Assembly (NCBI RefSeq): GCF_902806685.2
Contig: NC_048539.1
Coordinates: 6,522,501 to 6,586,500 of the forward strand
Direction: 5' to 3'
Source: Maniola hyperantus
Lineage: Eukaryota; Arthropoda; Insecta; Lepidoptera; Nymphalidae
DNA: 64,000 bases
Under the pieces are notes generated by a model. That model saw only the letters and a list, made by a program, of their open reading frames with translations. It did no database searches and was not told the DNA's origin. The translations under genes and the position numbers were made by a program. Shown piece after piece: positions 55,001-64,000 of the stretch; position 1 is the stretch's first letter, and every line of letters starts with the position of its first letter.

Positions 55001-58000
55001 GCTGCATATAAAAAATCAACTGGTTATTAATAATTATTATGACCTCATTATTTGGACATATTCAGAGTAGAGGACGCTCGAGTCAAACCATTTCTCTTGT
55101 AGGACAATCGTTCTTCCGAGTTGACTATCCAATTGTCTCAATATTCAAAAAAAAAACTTACTGACAATTTCGACACCCCACTGAATTGACATGTGTTATA
55201 CTTGCGCACTAAAATAGCTGCCTCTATCAATTTTCACAGAGAAAACTTGGGCGTCTCGTCGAACCGAACCTACTCACGAAGATTCAGCCTGTTATTAATC
55301 ACTAAAAAAACAAGCGGTGGCTGCTGGACTACACCTATTTTTAAATAATTGCTAACCTTAGCCTAACTTTTCAGGCTAGAATTCAAAGAACAACGTACTT
55401 TGTAACTAGTATACTCTGTCTTCAAGTCTGCAAGCTCAATATTCGTCATTTGTAATTTCCCATTCAATTCTGCACATTTGAATTCTAATTTCTTCGTCCT
55501 ATTATTCAACTCAGTCCTTTCATCACCAAAACTCATAATGATTTTCTCCTTTTCACTGAGAACTGAGGTCATTTCCAAGTCTGCTTCCTCATTTTTTCTC
55601 TTTTCATCTTCAAGTTCCTGCATCAACTTTGTAATAAAATCTTTCTTGGAATTTATTACATTGTCCTTTTCTTTACCATCCTCCATTGCTTGCTGTAATT
55701 CTTCTTTGAGCAATCTACTTTGAGTCTCTTCAATCTTTATTTGTTCTTCCAGTAGTTTGATTTGAGTTTTCATAGCAGTAATCGTTCCCTCTTGCATATC
55801 AATAGTGGATTCCATCTGAAAAATATAGAACACTATATTTTATTACAAGTGCGAGTCACAGAGGGTTCCTTAATGTTTTTTTTTTCGACATTTTGCACGT
55901 CAAAGTCAAAGTTCAAAATAGGTAATTAATAACTCTATACGATAGCACGATTAATTAAAACTATTATACATAAAAATAATTAAAAATCTGTTTAAGAATG
56001 TACAAGTAAAGCTCTTTCATATGATATCCCACTTGGTATAGTTATCTTACTTTGAAAATTGAAAATACTAATTGTTTTCCATGAACACATTTAAATTTTT
56101 TTTGTGATGTTACCACATATTTACAGTATTAGGATTTATTTCTTTACTTGTGCTATAAGACCTACCTATCGAATTTCATGATTCTAGGTCAACAGGAAGT
56201 ACCCTATAGGTTTTCCTTACAGATAGACAGACAGACAGCACAACAAAGTGATCCTATAAGGGTTCCTTTTTTCCTTTTGAGGTATGGAACCCTAAAAACC
56301 AGACATTATAATATATTTTGTTATTTGAATTCACTTGTATAATTTTTTTCTTATTTTCTTCCATTTTAGTTGTAAGATCTTTCATCGATCTCTCATAATC
56401 CTCCATTTCCAGACTTAAAACATTCTTTTTCTTAACATCTCGTAGCGCTTTTTCTAACTGTTCTTTAGTACTTCTATGTGCGTCTATTTCAGTTGCAAGC
56501 TGTTGCTTCTGCATTAGGATATCTGCTTCTAAAGTCACTACTTTTGCAGTAGTAACTTCAAGATCAGCTGTCATTTTTTTAAATTTAGCCTCCAAGTCAG
56601 CTACATCAGACCTATGTTCTTCATTTTCAACGCTTTTAGGACTATCCAATACATCTTGACTTATCACATGCATTTGTTTATTATCCAAGCTACAATTAGC
56701 TAGCAACGTTTTTAGTTTTGTTTTCTCCTGATCTGATGTTTGCAATTGTGCTGTTGTTTCATTTAACTTCTTTTTTAGTTTTAAGGCAAACATTCTCAGT
56801 TTAGTATACCTGTAAATAGTACAGATTATTAGTAAGTATTTTATTGATAACAAGATTTTAAAGTTTATAATTTAATGTAATATAATATTACTTACTTATC
56901 TTCAAAGGTTTCATCTAAATCTTTCATACGTGTATTTTCCTCTGCTTTAGTAATTGTTGATGTAGACATGTCTTCATTAGGTAGCTCAACTGCTGGAAAA
57001 TATAATTCTGATATCATTAGGATTCTCAGTGTAATGAGTACTGAAGAATTATTTAATTAAAGAATGTGACATACAAGTGCATGATTGTTGTTTAAGTTTG
57101 TCCAAATCTTCTTTTAGTCCAGAAATTATGTTTTCTTTTTCCTGCAAACTTTTTAGTGCCATATCTTTTTCTAAAACGATTTTTTCTATTGCTTGACTAT
57201 TTTTAGAAGTATTTTGCTCAGCATTCTTTAGATCATTTTCCAAAGTTTCAACCTTTTCAAGAAGAATATCCCTCTCTGCTCTAATACTGTCTCTATCTTT
57301 TTCTAAAGTCTCAATTAGTCTTTCCATTTCAGATACAGCTTTCTGTAGTTTAGATATAGACTCACCTCGCTCTTTTAAAACTTGATTGATTTCTTTCATT
57401 TCATTTAATAACTCTGCATTTTCTGTTTTGTAGCTTACTAGTTTTGATTTCGCATCTTCATATTCAGAAGCAAGGTTATCAAATTCTTTAACCTTACTAC
57501 GAGATTCCTTAACTTCCATTAAAAGTGAAGCATTTTCTTGTTTATAAGCAGACAGTTTTGTCTCTAGCTTCACAATATCTGCTTGTAATGAATCATTTAA
57601 ATCTGTCAAATGCTCTGAATCATCTTTTGGCTGTTCTAAAGATAGTTTTAGGGTTTCAACTTCTTCTTGCAGTAAGCTATTTAAATCTTGTAAGTTTTCA
57701 TATTCTTTCTTTAATTTATCATACTGTTCTTTTAAAGAAATTGTTTCATTTTTCAAATGTTTTATACTGTTTTCTTTTTCTAATTTAAAATCAGTTTTTA
57801 TTTTTATATTTTCCAAAGACAATGTTTCAAATTCTTCTTTTATGGTTTGTAACTCTAACTTGAGTTTATTGAATTGATCATTTATTATTTTATTTTGATT
57901 TTCTAGCTCAATCACAGTATCCTTGGCATTCAACTTTTCTTTGACCAATGTAGATTTTTCTGACTCTAAAGCCTTTATATGGAAATTCACCTTTTCTTTT

Positions 58001-60182
58001 GTTTCATCTGTTTCGTGTTCAGATTTCAACTGTTCATTTAGTTTTAAATTATTCTGCACCAAATTTTCCACCGTTGTTTCAAGTTCACTGACTTTTAGAG
58101 TAACTAGAGATAGCTGTGATAATGAGTGACTCAGTTTTTCTTTCAACGAATTATTTTCTAGTATTTGATTATTGAGTTTCTCTATATCTGATTCTTTTGA
58201 TTTTAAAACTGTCATTTCAGTTATTAATGTATCATTATATATTAGAGTGTCATTAAGTTTCTGTTTTAGTTCAGACATGTGAGAAAGCAAATCTTCATTT
58301 GCATGTTCAACTGCATTTATTTGATTTTTCAAAATAGCAGTTTGGCTTTGAGCTAAGGAAATATCATTTAATTCTTTTTCTTTTTGTTGTAACTTCTCTT
58401 TCAGTGAAATATTCTCATCATTCAACTGTTGCATTTGTTTGTCAAATGCCTTAGATGCATTTATAATTTCATTTTGCCATTTAGGAATATTGTCTGAATA
58501 CTCTTTTACTGTTTTTGTCAAAATAAACCTTGAATTCTTTAACTGGTTTATACAACTAGCACACTTCAGTATCTTCTCTTTGTAACTTCTTAGTTTAATA
58601 TTAGCTTTATCTAACTTAGATTTCTCATGCTCATAAAGCTGATTAAGTTCATCTATTTTACTTTGATATTCTTTGAATTCCGATTTGTTTTCTTTGGCTG
58701 ATTCTTTTGCACATTTCTCCAACACTTTAATTTTGTTATTAAACTCTTCAATTTTCATTTGATAAGATTCGTCTGAAATATTAAATATCACATTAGATAT
58801 ATTTACAAATACTTCAAATAGAGGTGTGGGGCCATAAGCAGAATTTTAGTAATTTTTTACCTCCCTTGTCCTTTTACCTACCCCCTTGTCAGCAAAAGTA
58901 AGCATAGCTCTTAACCCCTCCACCTATGCTTACATAAACATTGGGATACATTTTTTTAATCTGTTCAGGTTTCTTAAATTAAAGAATTAATACACTACAT
59001 AAGGAATTTAATGGCCATATACTAATTTATTCCAGCAAATCATATAAAGAAAAAGCTGACTGACGGACTGATCAGGCTGAAATTTGGCATACAGATAGAT
59101 TTAATGACATTCAATAAGAAAGGCTTTTTGAAAATTCAACCCCTAAAGAGGTAAAACAGGGGTTTGAAATGTATGTGGTCCACGGGGACAAAGTCACAGA
59201 TTGCAAGCTAGTATTTTAACATAATAAACTATAAATAGATGCCCTATGTCATCGAAAATCAGCAAAGCAAAGATTGCCTTACCTCTTTTTGGTGCTTACG
59301 CAGCATTTGAGTGGCCCCTGTGATTAACATGGTAAACTAACTTAACTCACCATATTGAACTTTTTCTTCTAAAACTTTAAGTTGTTCCCTTTGCTGTAAT
59401 CCAATATTGTTAAATTCTTCAGTTCTAGCTTCAAGCTCTGTAAGCTGTGTTATGAGTTGTTCATTTTCTTCCAGAAGTCTATTATTTTGCCTTTTAAGGG
59501 AAATCACTTCAATATCAAAGTCCGACAATTTTTGAGATGCAGCTGAAAGATTTTGATCTCTCAAAATTAACTCAGCTTTCTTTTTATTGATTTCTTCTTC
59601 ATAGTGATTGCATTTATTACTGAGTGCTCTCACCTTACTTTGAACTGTGTCTATTTCAGTAATGAAAGTGAGTTTTTGTTCTGTTAAAGAATCAACGAGT
59701 TCTTGCAACATTTGAACATTATCCAGTTTAATCTTTCTCTCAGTTTCACATTCTTGGAACTGAGCTTTATATTTATCAACCTCAACCTGTAGTTCTGAAA
59801 AAGACATTGAAATAAAAATCATGACAAACTCCTTCCTGAAAAGTCAAGCATAATGTTTTATTTGAGTTCGCTATGGATTTTTTATTGATTTAAAAGAAAG
59901 TGCAAGCATAAACAAATATTTCTAGTAACAAAACTTATTAATAATGGAAATGTTTTACCTACCTGATTTAGCCTGTTTCGCTTTCTGTGCAATGGCTAGA
60001 AAGCCTTTACATTTAGTTATTAGCTCATCTCTGCTTAGGTCATCAAATGGACTTTTCTTAGTGCCAAGGTCTTGACCCTACAAACGAGTAAATAATTGTA
60101 ATATTAAAAAACTACAGACAAGCGTAATACGATTAAAAATTCAAATATTAAACATTACCTTAGCCTCGGAAACTTTGTCCAT
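46063..60182 (-). CDS. GCC2: GRIP-domain golgin, GCC2/GCC185 homologue, fourteen exons
   Basis: GCC2-type golgins are long coiled-coil tethers on the trans-Golgi that capture vesicles; the C-terminal GRIP domain binds Arl1/Rab GTPases. Exons: 60159-60182, 59963-60077, 59351-59794, 57075-58772, 56896-56992, 56335-56809, 55399-55815, 54265-54392, 51077-51242, 50576-50812, 48824-49020, 48264-48417, 46480-46588, 46063-46124. All are GT-AG with consistent phases, totalling 1440 residues (human 1684). The N-terminal DDLSRDELITKCKGFLAIAQ segment followed by KAK resembles the start of GCC185. Heptad-rich coiled coil fills about 45-1220. LEMEDYERSMKDL and TSYKVRAQAVLR match conserved GCC185 spots. The GRIP domain is at about 1372-1420 (NTEYMKHVTLKFL with its key Tyr, then ERSRLVPVLQKILTLTSDE). 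The tail SKGWGSYLPWPGGK matches the GCC185 C-terminus. Several introns carry transposons; the reading frame is intact. Confidence 0.93.
46249..46390. mobile_element. GC-rich MITE in last GCC2 intron
   Basis: CGCGACAGGTCGAGATGGC at the left is mirrored by GCCATTTCGACCTGTCGCG at the right. The GC-rich centre contains 'gaggcggggggacgcc' and 'ggcgttcccttacc'. A partial copy lies at 25498-25630. Confidence 0.8.
47584..48109. mobile_element. MITE with GGCAGTGTTTCCA ends and repeated ACSGTAAT
   Basis: The ends are GGCAGTGTTTCCATGTA and TACATATGGAAACACTGCC, flanked by a 4-base duplication TGAT. Removing the insert rejoins 'ctcacctgatggtaacatga', which fits an older dispersed repeat seen elsewhere. 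About eight copies of CACSGTAATT (S = C or G) or its complement lie inside. It is in the GCC2 intron before exon 13. No coding frame. Confidence 0.85.
49025..49215 (+). mobile_element. Possible LINE reverse-transcriptase C-terminal fragment
   Basis: The + strand can be read, with a frameshift, as a piece like SRIWNALP...FKRVNRHF, which resembles the C-terminal end of Jockey-type LINE proteins. It is short, broken and inside a GCC2 intron. The assignment rests on pattern memory. Confidence 0.3.
49684..49831. mobile_element. MITE, 148 bases, TAA flanks
   Basis: The long inverted ends GGCTGAGATCTATAG and CTTTGACTTTGCTCAGACTT are mirrored at the right, ending CTATAGATCTCAGCC. TAA flanks both sides. 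Inner segments 'aaaacgagacag' and 'ctgtctcgtttt' also pair. It is in the GCC2 intron before exon 11. Confidence 0.85.
51455..53640 (-). mobile_element. 5'-truncated non-LTR retrotransposon (LINE) in a GCC2 intron
   Basis: The element is in the same orientation as GCC2, in the 3-kb intron between exons 8 and 9. It keeps the region upstream of the reverse transcriptase (about 53100-53640), the reverse transcriptase and C-terminal region (51588-53120), a short untranslated region and a tail of TTATT/TAATAA units near 51455-51480. The endonuclease is missing. One frameshift near 53100 separates the two coding parts; otherwise there are few breaks, so it is fairly recent. The clade is not certain; it fits the CR1/Jockey group. 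Confidence 0.8.
51588..53120 (-). CDS. LINE reverse transcriptase, truncated
   Basis: This open frame of 510 codons holds a non-LTR reverse transcriptase. Motifs in order: GKSPGQDGLSIEHL, KNYRPISLATITAKVLD, AQFGFRAGLSTESA, ACFLDLSKAFD (catalytic Asp), CGVRQGGRSSPKLF, and the catalytic SYADDMVLLS. A C-terminal thumb/Cys-containing region follows (KFTYLGHVVTADM, RIMLGLPRY). The real protein starts upstream in another frame at about 53640, joined here by a frameshift, so this frame has no natural start. It is not a host gene. Confidence 0.85.
   Translation of the reverse strand: MSMALVANLFMNHFRVQALPVMHDYVSEHTVEGLDAEPNHTLAFFKTEEVKRIVKYMTRGKSPGQDGLSIEHLQYAGVHLPRVLCLLYNICVVHSYLPEELMRNVVVPVVKDRTGDVTDIKNYRPISLATITAKVLDGLLDRKLDQYLDLHDAQFGFRAGLSTESAVLTLKETFKYYTSRKTPVYACFLDLSKAFDLVSYPILWDKLRRTGMSQELISIFRHWYARQDNQVRWAGVYSDTYRLECGVRQGGRSSPKLFSLYVNELIGGLSSMHAGCSIDNQMINNISYADDMVLLSPSVCALRDLLRVCEDYAEKHGLKYNVKKSMLMVFAAGSISPSYVPPVRLYGAELVRVPKFTYLGHVVTADMKDNCDIDRERRALAVRGNMIARRFARCTKEVKVTLFKSFCQSFYMCSLWVDYTQKSINALRVQYNNIFRIMLGLPRYCSASGMFADNCVDGFFAIIQKRIASIKSRLERSLNIILKVTADRQDSALKAHWMSALVNKYINYIN
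53647..53827 (-). pseudogene. Tyrosine-recombinase-like N-terminal fragment
   Basis: From an ATG at 53827 the frame reads MSNFDPSFFELTPPELSIIA, then a segment SKSRYISTYDEFIAWREEKK of the kind found in the SAM-like DNA-binding domain of tyrosine recombinases, such as Crypton-type elements of insects. At about 53647 it runs into the LINE, which therefore seems to have inserted into this older sequence. No catalytic domain is visible. Class assignment is from resemblance only. Confidence 0.4.
54435..54694 (+). mobile_element. Helitron, Lep1-like (family A), in a GCC2 intron
   Basis: It starts TCCATACTGATATTATGAAC with 'aaagtgtgtccgtctgtcgg' and ends 'accatcatCTAG' followed by T. A second, related fragment follows directly ('acactattattaaggcgaaa', about 54703-54890). 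Confidence 0.7.
55848..56297 (+). repeat. 'GGTTCCGTA' repeat in a GCC2 intron
   Basis: It runs from 'acaagtgcgagtcacagagg' through 'gaatttcatgattctaggtc' and 'gatagacagacagacagcac' to 'ttgaggtatggaaccctaaa'. This is one of the longest copies of the family. Confidence 0.6.
59040..59211 (+). mobile_element. Helitron-like element (family B) in a GCC2 intron
   Basis: It starts TCATATAAAGAAAAAGCTG, has 'gatcaggctgaaatttggca' and 'cccctaaagaggtaaaacag', and ends GCAAGCTAG followed by T. It is in the intron between exons 3 and 4. Confidence 0.65.
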
Positions 60183-60587
60183 CTTGGTGAACAAACCTAT
60201 AGCTATACAGCACGTATATTTAAAGCATTTCTACAGATTTTTATTTAGATAATTATGGTTTTTATGAACGCATCACTTTACACCTACACTTTTATAATAA
60301 TAACTGTCCACAAAACATATTTTTATGGATAGAAGTAATATTAGTACCTACGTAATGGAGATGTGATGGAGAATGGAGATTGGAGATTCACAACAATTCA
60401 CAATTCACATCATCACATCACCGACCAGAAATAAAAGATTCACATCATACCATCGAACGAAGTACCTAGTACCAAAGACTACAATATTATACTGCCTAGT
60501 ACTTAGAAATTCTTTGCATCATACACAAAATAGAGACAAAATCAAAATCAAAAATGACAAATGACACATGACCAGAGAAGTTGCCAA

Positions 60588-61646
60588 AAGGCTACTTGAC
60601 ACTTTTTTAAAGTTGGTCTTAAATGGTTAATATTTGTGCTATTATATCAAAAAAATTAACACTATATTTTTTTGCGCCCTAAAAACCGTAAAACTTTCAT
60701 TTAAAAATATATTTTTCTTTTTTTTTTTTTTTTTGTTTGGCTTTACACAGATTAGCCAATGTCAGGTTATATTTTTCTTAGACAGGTGAAAACACTGTCG
60801 GCCATGTTTGGCCGATAGATTATCTGTGCTCTGACGTCATGCATTTGTAAACAACAGCATAACCTCCCAAAGTTTAATAAACATGACTTCTATACTAGTG
60901 TACATGAAAAATATAGTAATTTTCGTTATTGTATCATCCGAGAATGTAAAAAACGCATCGATAAAGACCACAGGAAAGTTGTGGATTAGAGTGCCCAGTG
61001 AAATAAATATACGTAACACGCGAAGACTTGCTTAAAGGGATCCTATATGACTAACGACTTCAACCCAAATTTATTTTTGCAAAGATCACTTTGTTGTAAT
61101 AACTTATTCAATTTATAAAGAGAAAGCGATATTTTTTTACGTTTACTATGAGTTTTTAGAAATATATAAAAACTAGCTTATGCTCGTGACTTCGCCCGCG
61201 TGGACTTCATAAATTTCAAACCTCCATTTAACCCACTCAGGGGTGGAATTTCAAAAAATTCTTTCCTAGTGGATACCTTCTCTTTACCTACAAAGAACAC
61301 ACCCACCAAATTTCATGTATCTAGGACCAGCTGTTTAGATGTTTAGGCTGTGCGTTGATAGATAAGTTAGTCAGGACTCTAAATTTTATATATATGGATA
61401 CTACGTTAGTCCCCGCGTGACATAGGGATGACATTGCTTTGTTTACATATTTAATGACGTCACATCATGGCTGACAGCGTTTTCTGCGTTTCAAATAAAA
61501 ATAAAAACTGTATTTTTTAAAATTGGATTTATATATCCATCCTGCGTTTTTAATAATTGTTATTGATATATTTCGTTGTCTTAAGCAAAATACTATAATA
61601 AATAATGATTTATTGGACGAAATTAGATATGAGTCAAGTAGCCTAT
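60588..61646. mobile_element. MITE (TAGGCTAC family), copy 3
   Basis: It has the same ends and interior as 4639-5650, including the family B Helitron at about 61176-61401. It also carries a 48-base poly(T)-headed insertion absent from copies 1 and 2. TTGCCA occurs on both sides (60581 and 61647), a possible target duplication. It lies about 400 bases upstream of the GCC2 start codon. Confidence 0.85.
60720..60767 (-). mobile_element. Very short poly(A) retroposon with 12-base duplication
   Basis: A run of about 15 T, then GTTTGGCTTTACACAG and 'attagccaatgtcagg', is flanked on both sides by TATATTTTTCTT (60708-60719, 60768-60779). MITE copies 1 and 2 show the uninterrupted site with one TATATTTTTCTT. 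It is a severely truncated retroposed tail. Confidence 0.75.
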
Positions 61647-62329
61647 TGCCATAGAGTTATGTACACAGTGTACTTAATACGGGTATGACCTTATTCTGAG
61701 CCGTAGACTGAGTAAAAAATCTAGACAAAATAACGTTTGCTTTCTCATTCGTACTAAAAAGAGAGCACAAATAAAGTTACTTATGTGGTAAACAGAGACG
61801 CAGCTAACCTATTTTTTGTCCCTTATCGTGTAACTGGTTTTTTTCAAGAATACATACAAGAAGTTGCAAAACAAACTTTGAGAATTCATGGCGTAATTGT
61901 ATTTCTCATGAGTTATTTACTTGTTTTCACATAAAAAACGTTTAATATAAATATTGTTGATCGGTTAATACAAATATTGACTACTAAACAATGGTAATAA
62001 TTGTCGTGTTATTCATCGTTACGTCGTGCTATCGCTATCTCATACGCGGTTACACAGTACTAAATCTACCTATTATTCTATCTACGATCCAAATATGCTA
62101 TGATTGTCTATGATTAGTAGATAATATATGGCTATGATCTACAGATCTATTAAGTCAGTGACACAATCACATAGTGATATACTCTTTGTCTCCTTGTTTT
62201 AAATCCTACCTATATTAGGCCTTAAAGCACTGTTATCCAGGGCCGTAAAATAAATTTAAAAAAAATAAAAAACCCTATATGTTTAAAAAAAAAAAAAAAA
62301 AACCTATATGTTATTGGGCATTATTGGGT

Positions 62330-62522
62330 TATTGGTCTGTGGTTTTAAATGGCGGCTCTAGTCATCGTTGCTGCTCTTGCTGCTGCTGTAGTTTTGTGTG
62401 TGAAATATAGAAATTATTAAAATTTGTGTAAATGAAGGACATTGTGTAAAAACGAAGTGGAAATGGTTATTAATCTTATAAATTAAGACTTGAAACCTAA
62501 ATCGTAAACTATAGTTCTTAAG
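62330..62522 (+). other. Candidate non-coding first exon of Pak
   Basis: AAATGGCGGCTC at 62347-62358 resembles the ATGGCGGC motif common at housekeeping-type promoters. 62521 reads AAG|GTAAGAAA, a strong donor. An acceptor CCCTTTTTAG at 62763 precedes the Pak ATG by 20 bases. If joined, this would be the leader. It contains a complete 23-codon upstream frame (62349-62420) with a hydrophobic Ala/Val/Leu run. Inference only. Confidence 0.35.
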
Positions 62523-62783
62523 GTAAGAAATTATCTTCGGTGTGTATTGGACTGTTGGTTTGTCAAGTAATTGTCACAAAAACCATGCAGGGCGCGTCCG
62601 TGGGTGATATCTGGAGATATTGTTATCGCAAAAATGTTTTCATTACGCGTATTCTCTTAATTAATCGGTCAGATACTTGTCACTAAAGTGTTAACATGAT
62701 CTAATTGAAGTTGTGTTTGGTCCTTGTTGTATCACTCGTATATTGATAGAAGACCCTTTTTAGGACGTGCGTAGAAGGCCAGC

Positions 62784-63311
62784 ATGTCAAGCGATGAAGA
62801 CAAACCACCTGCGCCTCCGGTGCGTCTCACCAGCAACCGGGCAACCGACCGTTTGGATTCTGTAGCCTCTGTAGACATGAGGCCTTTACCAAAAGGTAGT
62901 CTATAGTTATACATTGTAGCGATTCATAACATTATGACTCACTCACAATCCATCTTACCAAAATCAAATATTCAAATGCGATGGAAACATCCAATGTTTT
63001 AAACATTACAATCACTGAGTCCTTATAAAATGTCATTGTCTTTTACTTGATTACTTTTAATAAGAAAACAATATGTTACTTTTTATATTGTTACCAGTTT
63101 ACACTGATGAAAATATGATATGATCTCAATTGTTTAAATAATTATTTCAGAGCCTGATGATGGTGGGGACAGAAAGAAAAAAACGTTAAAAGCAAAAATC
63201 AAAGGCTCGAAAAGTACTGCTCACAATGATAATAAGCCAAATATTAGCTATCCAACTAATTTTGAACATACAGTCCATGTTGGATTTGATGCTGTCACAG
63301 GAGAATTCACA
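62784..63311 (+). CDS. Pak: p21-activated kinase Pak, first two coding exons (partial)
   Basis: Pak is a Ser/Thr kinase activated by GTP-bound Rac and Cdc42 that controls actin and cell adhesion. Two coding exons are visible: 62784-62895 and 63151-63311, joined in phase (G + AG). They encode 91 residues. The start MSSDEDKPPAPPVRLTSNR carries the PxxP motif for the Nck SH3 domain (PPAPPVR). A basic KKKTLKAKIKGSK stretch precedes the CRIB GTPase-binding motif ISYPTNFEHTVHVGF, followed by DAVTGEFT. The sequence is close to Drosophila Pak as I know it. The donor GTAAGT at 63312 starts an intron that runs to the window's edge; the rest of the autoinhibitory region and the kinase domain lie outside. 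Confidence 0.92.
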
Positions 63312-63328
63312 GTAAGTGCATAATACTA

Positions 63329-63511
63329 TCTATAATATAAAAATGAATCACTAAATGTGTTGGTCATCGCAAATCTCGAGAACAGCTGAACCGATTTAGC
63401 TAATTCTTTTTTATAATATTCCTTGAAGTAAGAGGATGGTTCTTACAGAGAGAAAAATTTTAAAAATTTGAATTAACTGTGAGGCGGAACGAAGTTCGCT
63501 AGGGCAGCTAG
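63329..63511 (+). mobile_element. Helitron-like element (family C) beside the Pak exon 2 donor
   Basis: It starts TCTATAATATAAAAATGAAT, with 'gaacagctgaaccgattta', 'tgaagtaagaggatggttc' and 'ggaacgaagttcgc', and ends GGCAGCTAG followed by T. It begins 17 bases after the donor site. Confidence 0.75.
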
Positions 63512-64000
63512 TATTAGATATATATAGCGTGTTATAAAAAACTGATTTGATTTTTATTTAAAAAAAAGTTAAAAATATTGGACATATGTTATTACTATTG
63601 GACAATATGACTAGGTTTTTAGAATAATATTAAATTGTCATAAAGTAATAACACTGCTGGTTTCTCAGTACATTCTGTTTTTAGATACAGGCAGTGGTAG
63701 TCTTGACTTATCATAAAAATATGTAAAGTAAGCTTACATTAAAAATAATTAAAATAAACAAATAATTGAAAAAAAATAACTAACCTCTGAGAGTTTAACT
63801 AAACTTTCAAAAATATTGTACTTTATTGACCCATAAGAATATTATTTATGAAGCGATCTATTGAAATGCTGTTTGGATTTATGCACAAGCTGAATTTTGA
63901 CACAATGATCACATAACAAGCAGCACATCTTATATTATATTATGATATTTGTCTTTATTTATATCACTGATATTTACTATAAATGCTTATTAATACATAA
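63512..64000. other. Pak intron 2, left part
   Basis: AT-rich intronic sequence up to the window edge. I see no exon or repeat that I can name. Confidence 0.6.

Larger units (their letters stand above)
60183..62783. other. Shared upstream region of GCC2 (-) and Pak (+)
   Basis: The two genes diverge from this 2.6-kb interval, so both promoters lie here. The GCC2 leader is at the left edge. A MITE (60588-61646) occupies about 40 percent. Between 61647 and 62330 no feature is recognised. A candidate Pak non-coding exon is near 62330-62522. Confidence 0.55.

Overview
The window looks like a piece of a moth or butterfly (Lepidoptera) nuclear genome. It is AT-rich, with short exons, GT-AG introns and long intergenic stretches. 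Small transposons fill the space between genes: Lep1-type Helitrons bounded by 5'-TC and CTAG-3', tRNA-derived SINEs, palindromic MITEs, RTE-type LINE tails with ATG/GAT-rich ends, and the dispersed palindrome GTAGGTACCTAC. Five protein-coding genes are clear from their products. The species cannot be named from the sequence alone.

Layout. (1) 1-2322: no gene, one hairpin and repeat remnants. (2) 2570-3895, minus: TBPH, the TDP-43 homologue, in a single uninterrupted coding exon. A UG-rich tract lies just before its likely poly(A) signal. (3) 3896-8374: two abutting non-autonomous DNA transposons and several Helitrons. (4) 8375-10399, plus: glutamine:fructose-6-phosphate aminotransferase (GFAT), also uninterrupted. 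(5) 10400-29059: about 18.7 kb with no supported gene, made of nested repeats. (6) 29060-38127, minus: a ten-exon gene for translation elongation factor eEF1A (462 aa), with a probable non-coding first exon near 41.86-41.9 kb. (7) 38128-46062: intergenic, with a nest of transposons around 44.6-45.8 kb. (8) 46063-60182, minus: a fourteen-exon gene for a GRIP-domain golgin of the GCC2/GCC185 type (1440 aa). One intron carries a LINE inserted into an older recombinase-like fragment. (9) 60183-62783: the shared upstream region of two divergent genes, containing a MITE. (10) 62784-64000, plus: the first two coding exons of the p21-activated kinase Pak, which continues beyond the window.

The genes do not form a pathway. 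They are RNA processing (TBPH), amino-sugar synthesis for chitin and glycans (GFAT), translation (eEF1A), Golgi tethering (GCC2) and Rac/Cdc42 signalling (Pak). I see no clearly new multi-gene system. The items most worth following are the intron-rich, divergent eEF1A copy, the uninterrupted TBPH and GFAT genes, the likely self-regulation signals at the TBPH 3' end, and several non-autonomous transposons whose interiors carry one short motif many times in both orientations. Exon boundaries were placed by hand from splice signals, reading phase and protein homology. Transposon family names are from pattern memory and not from a search.
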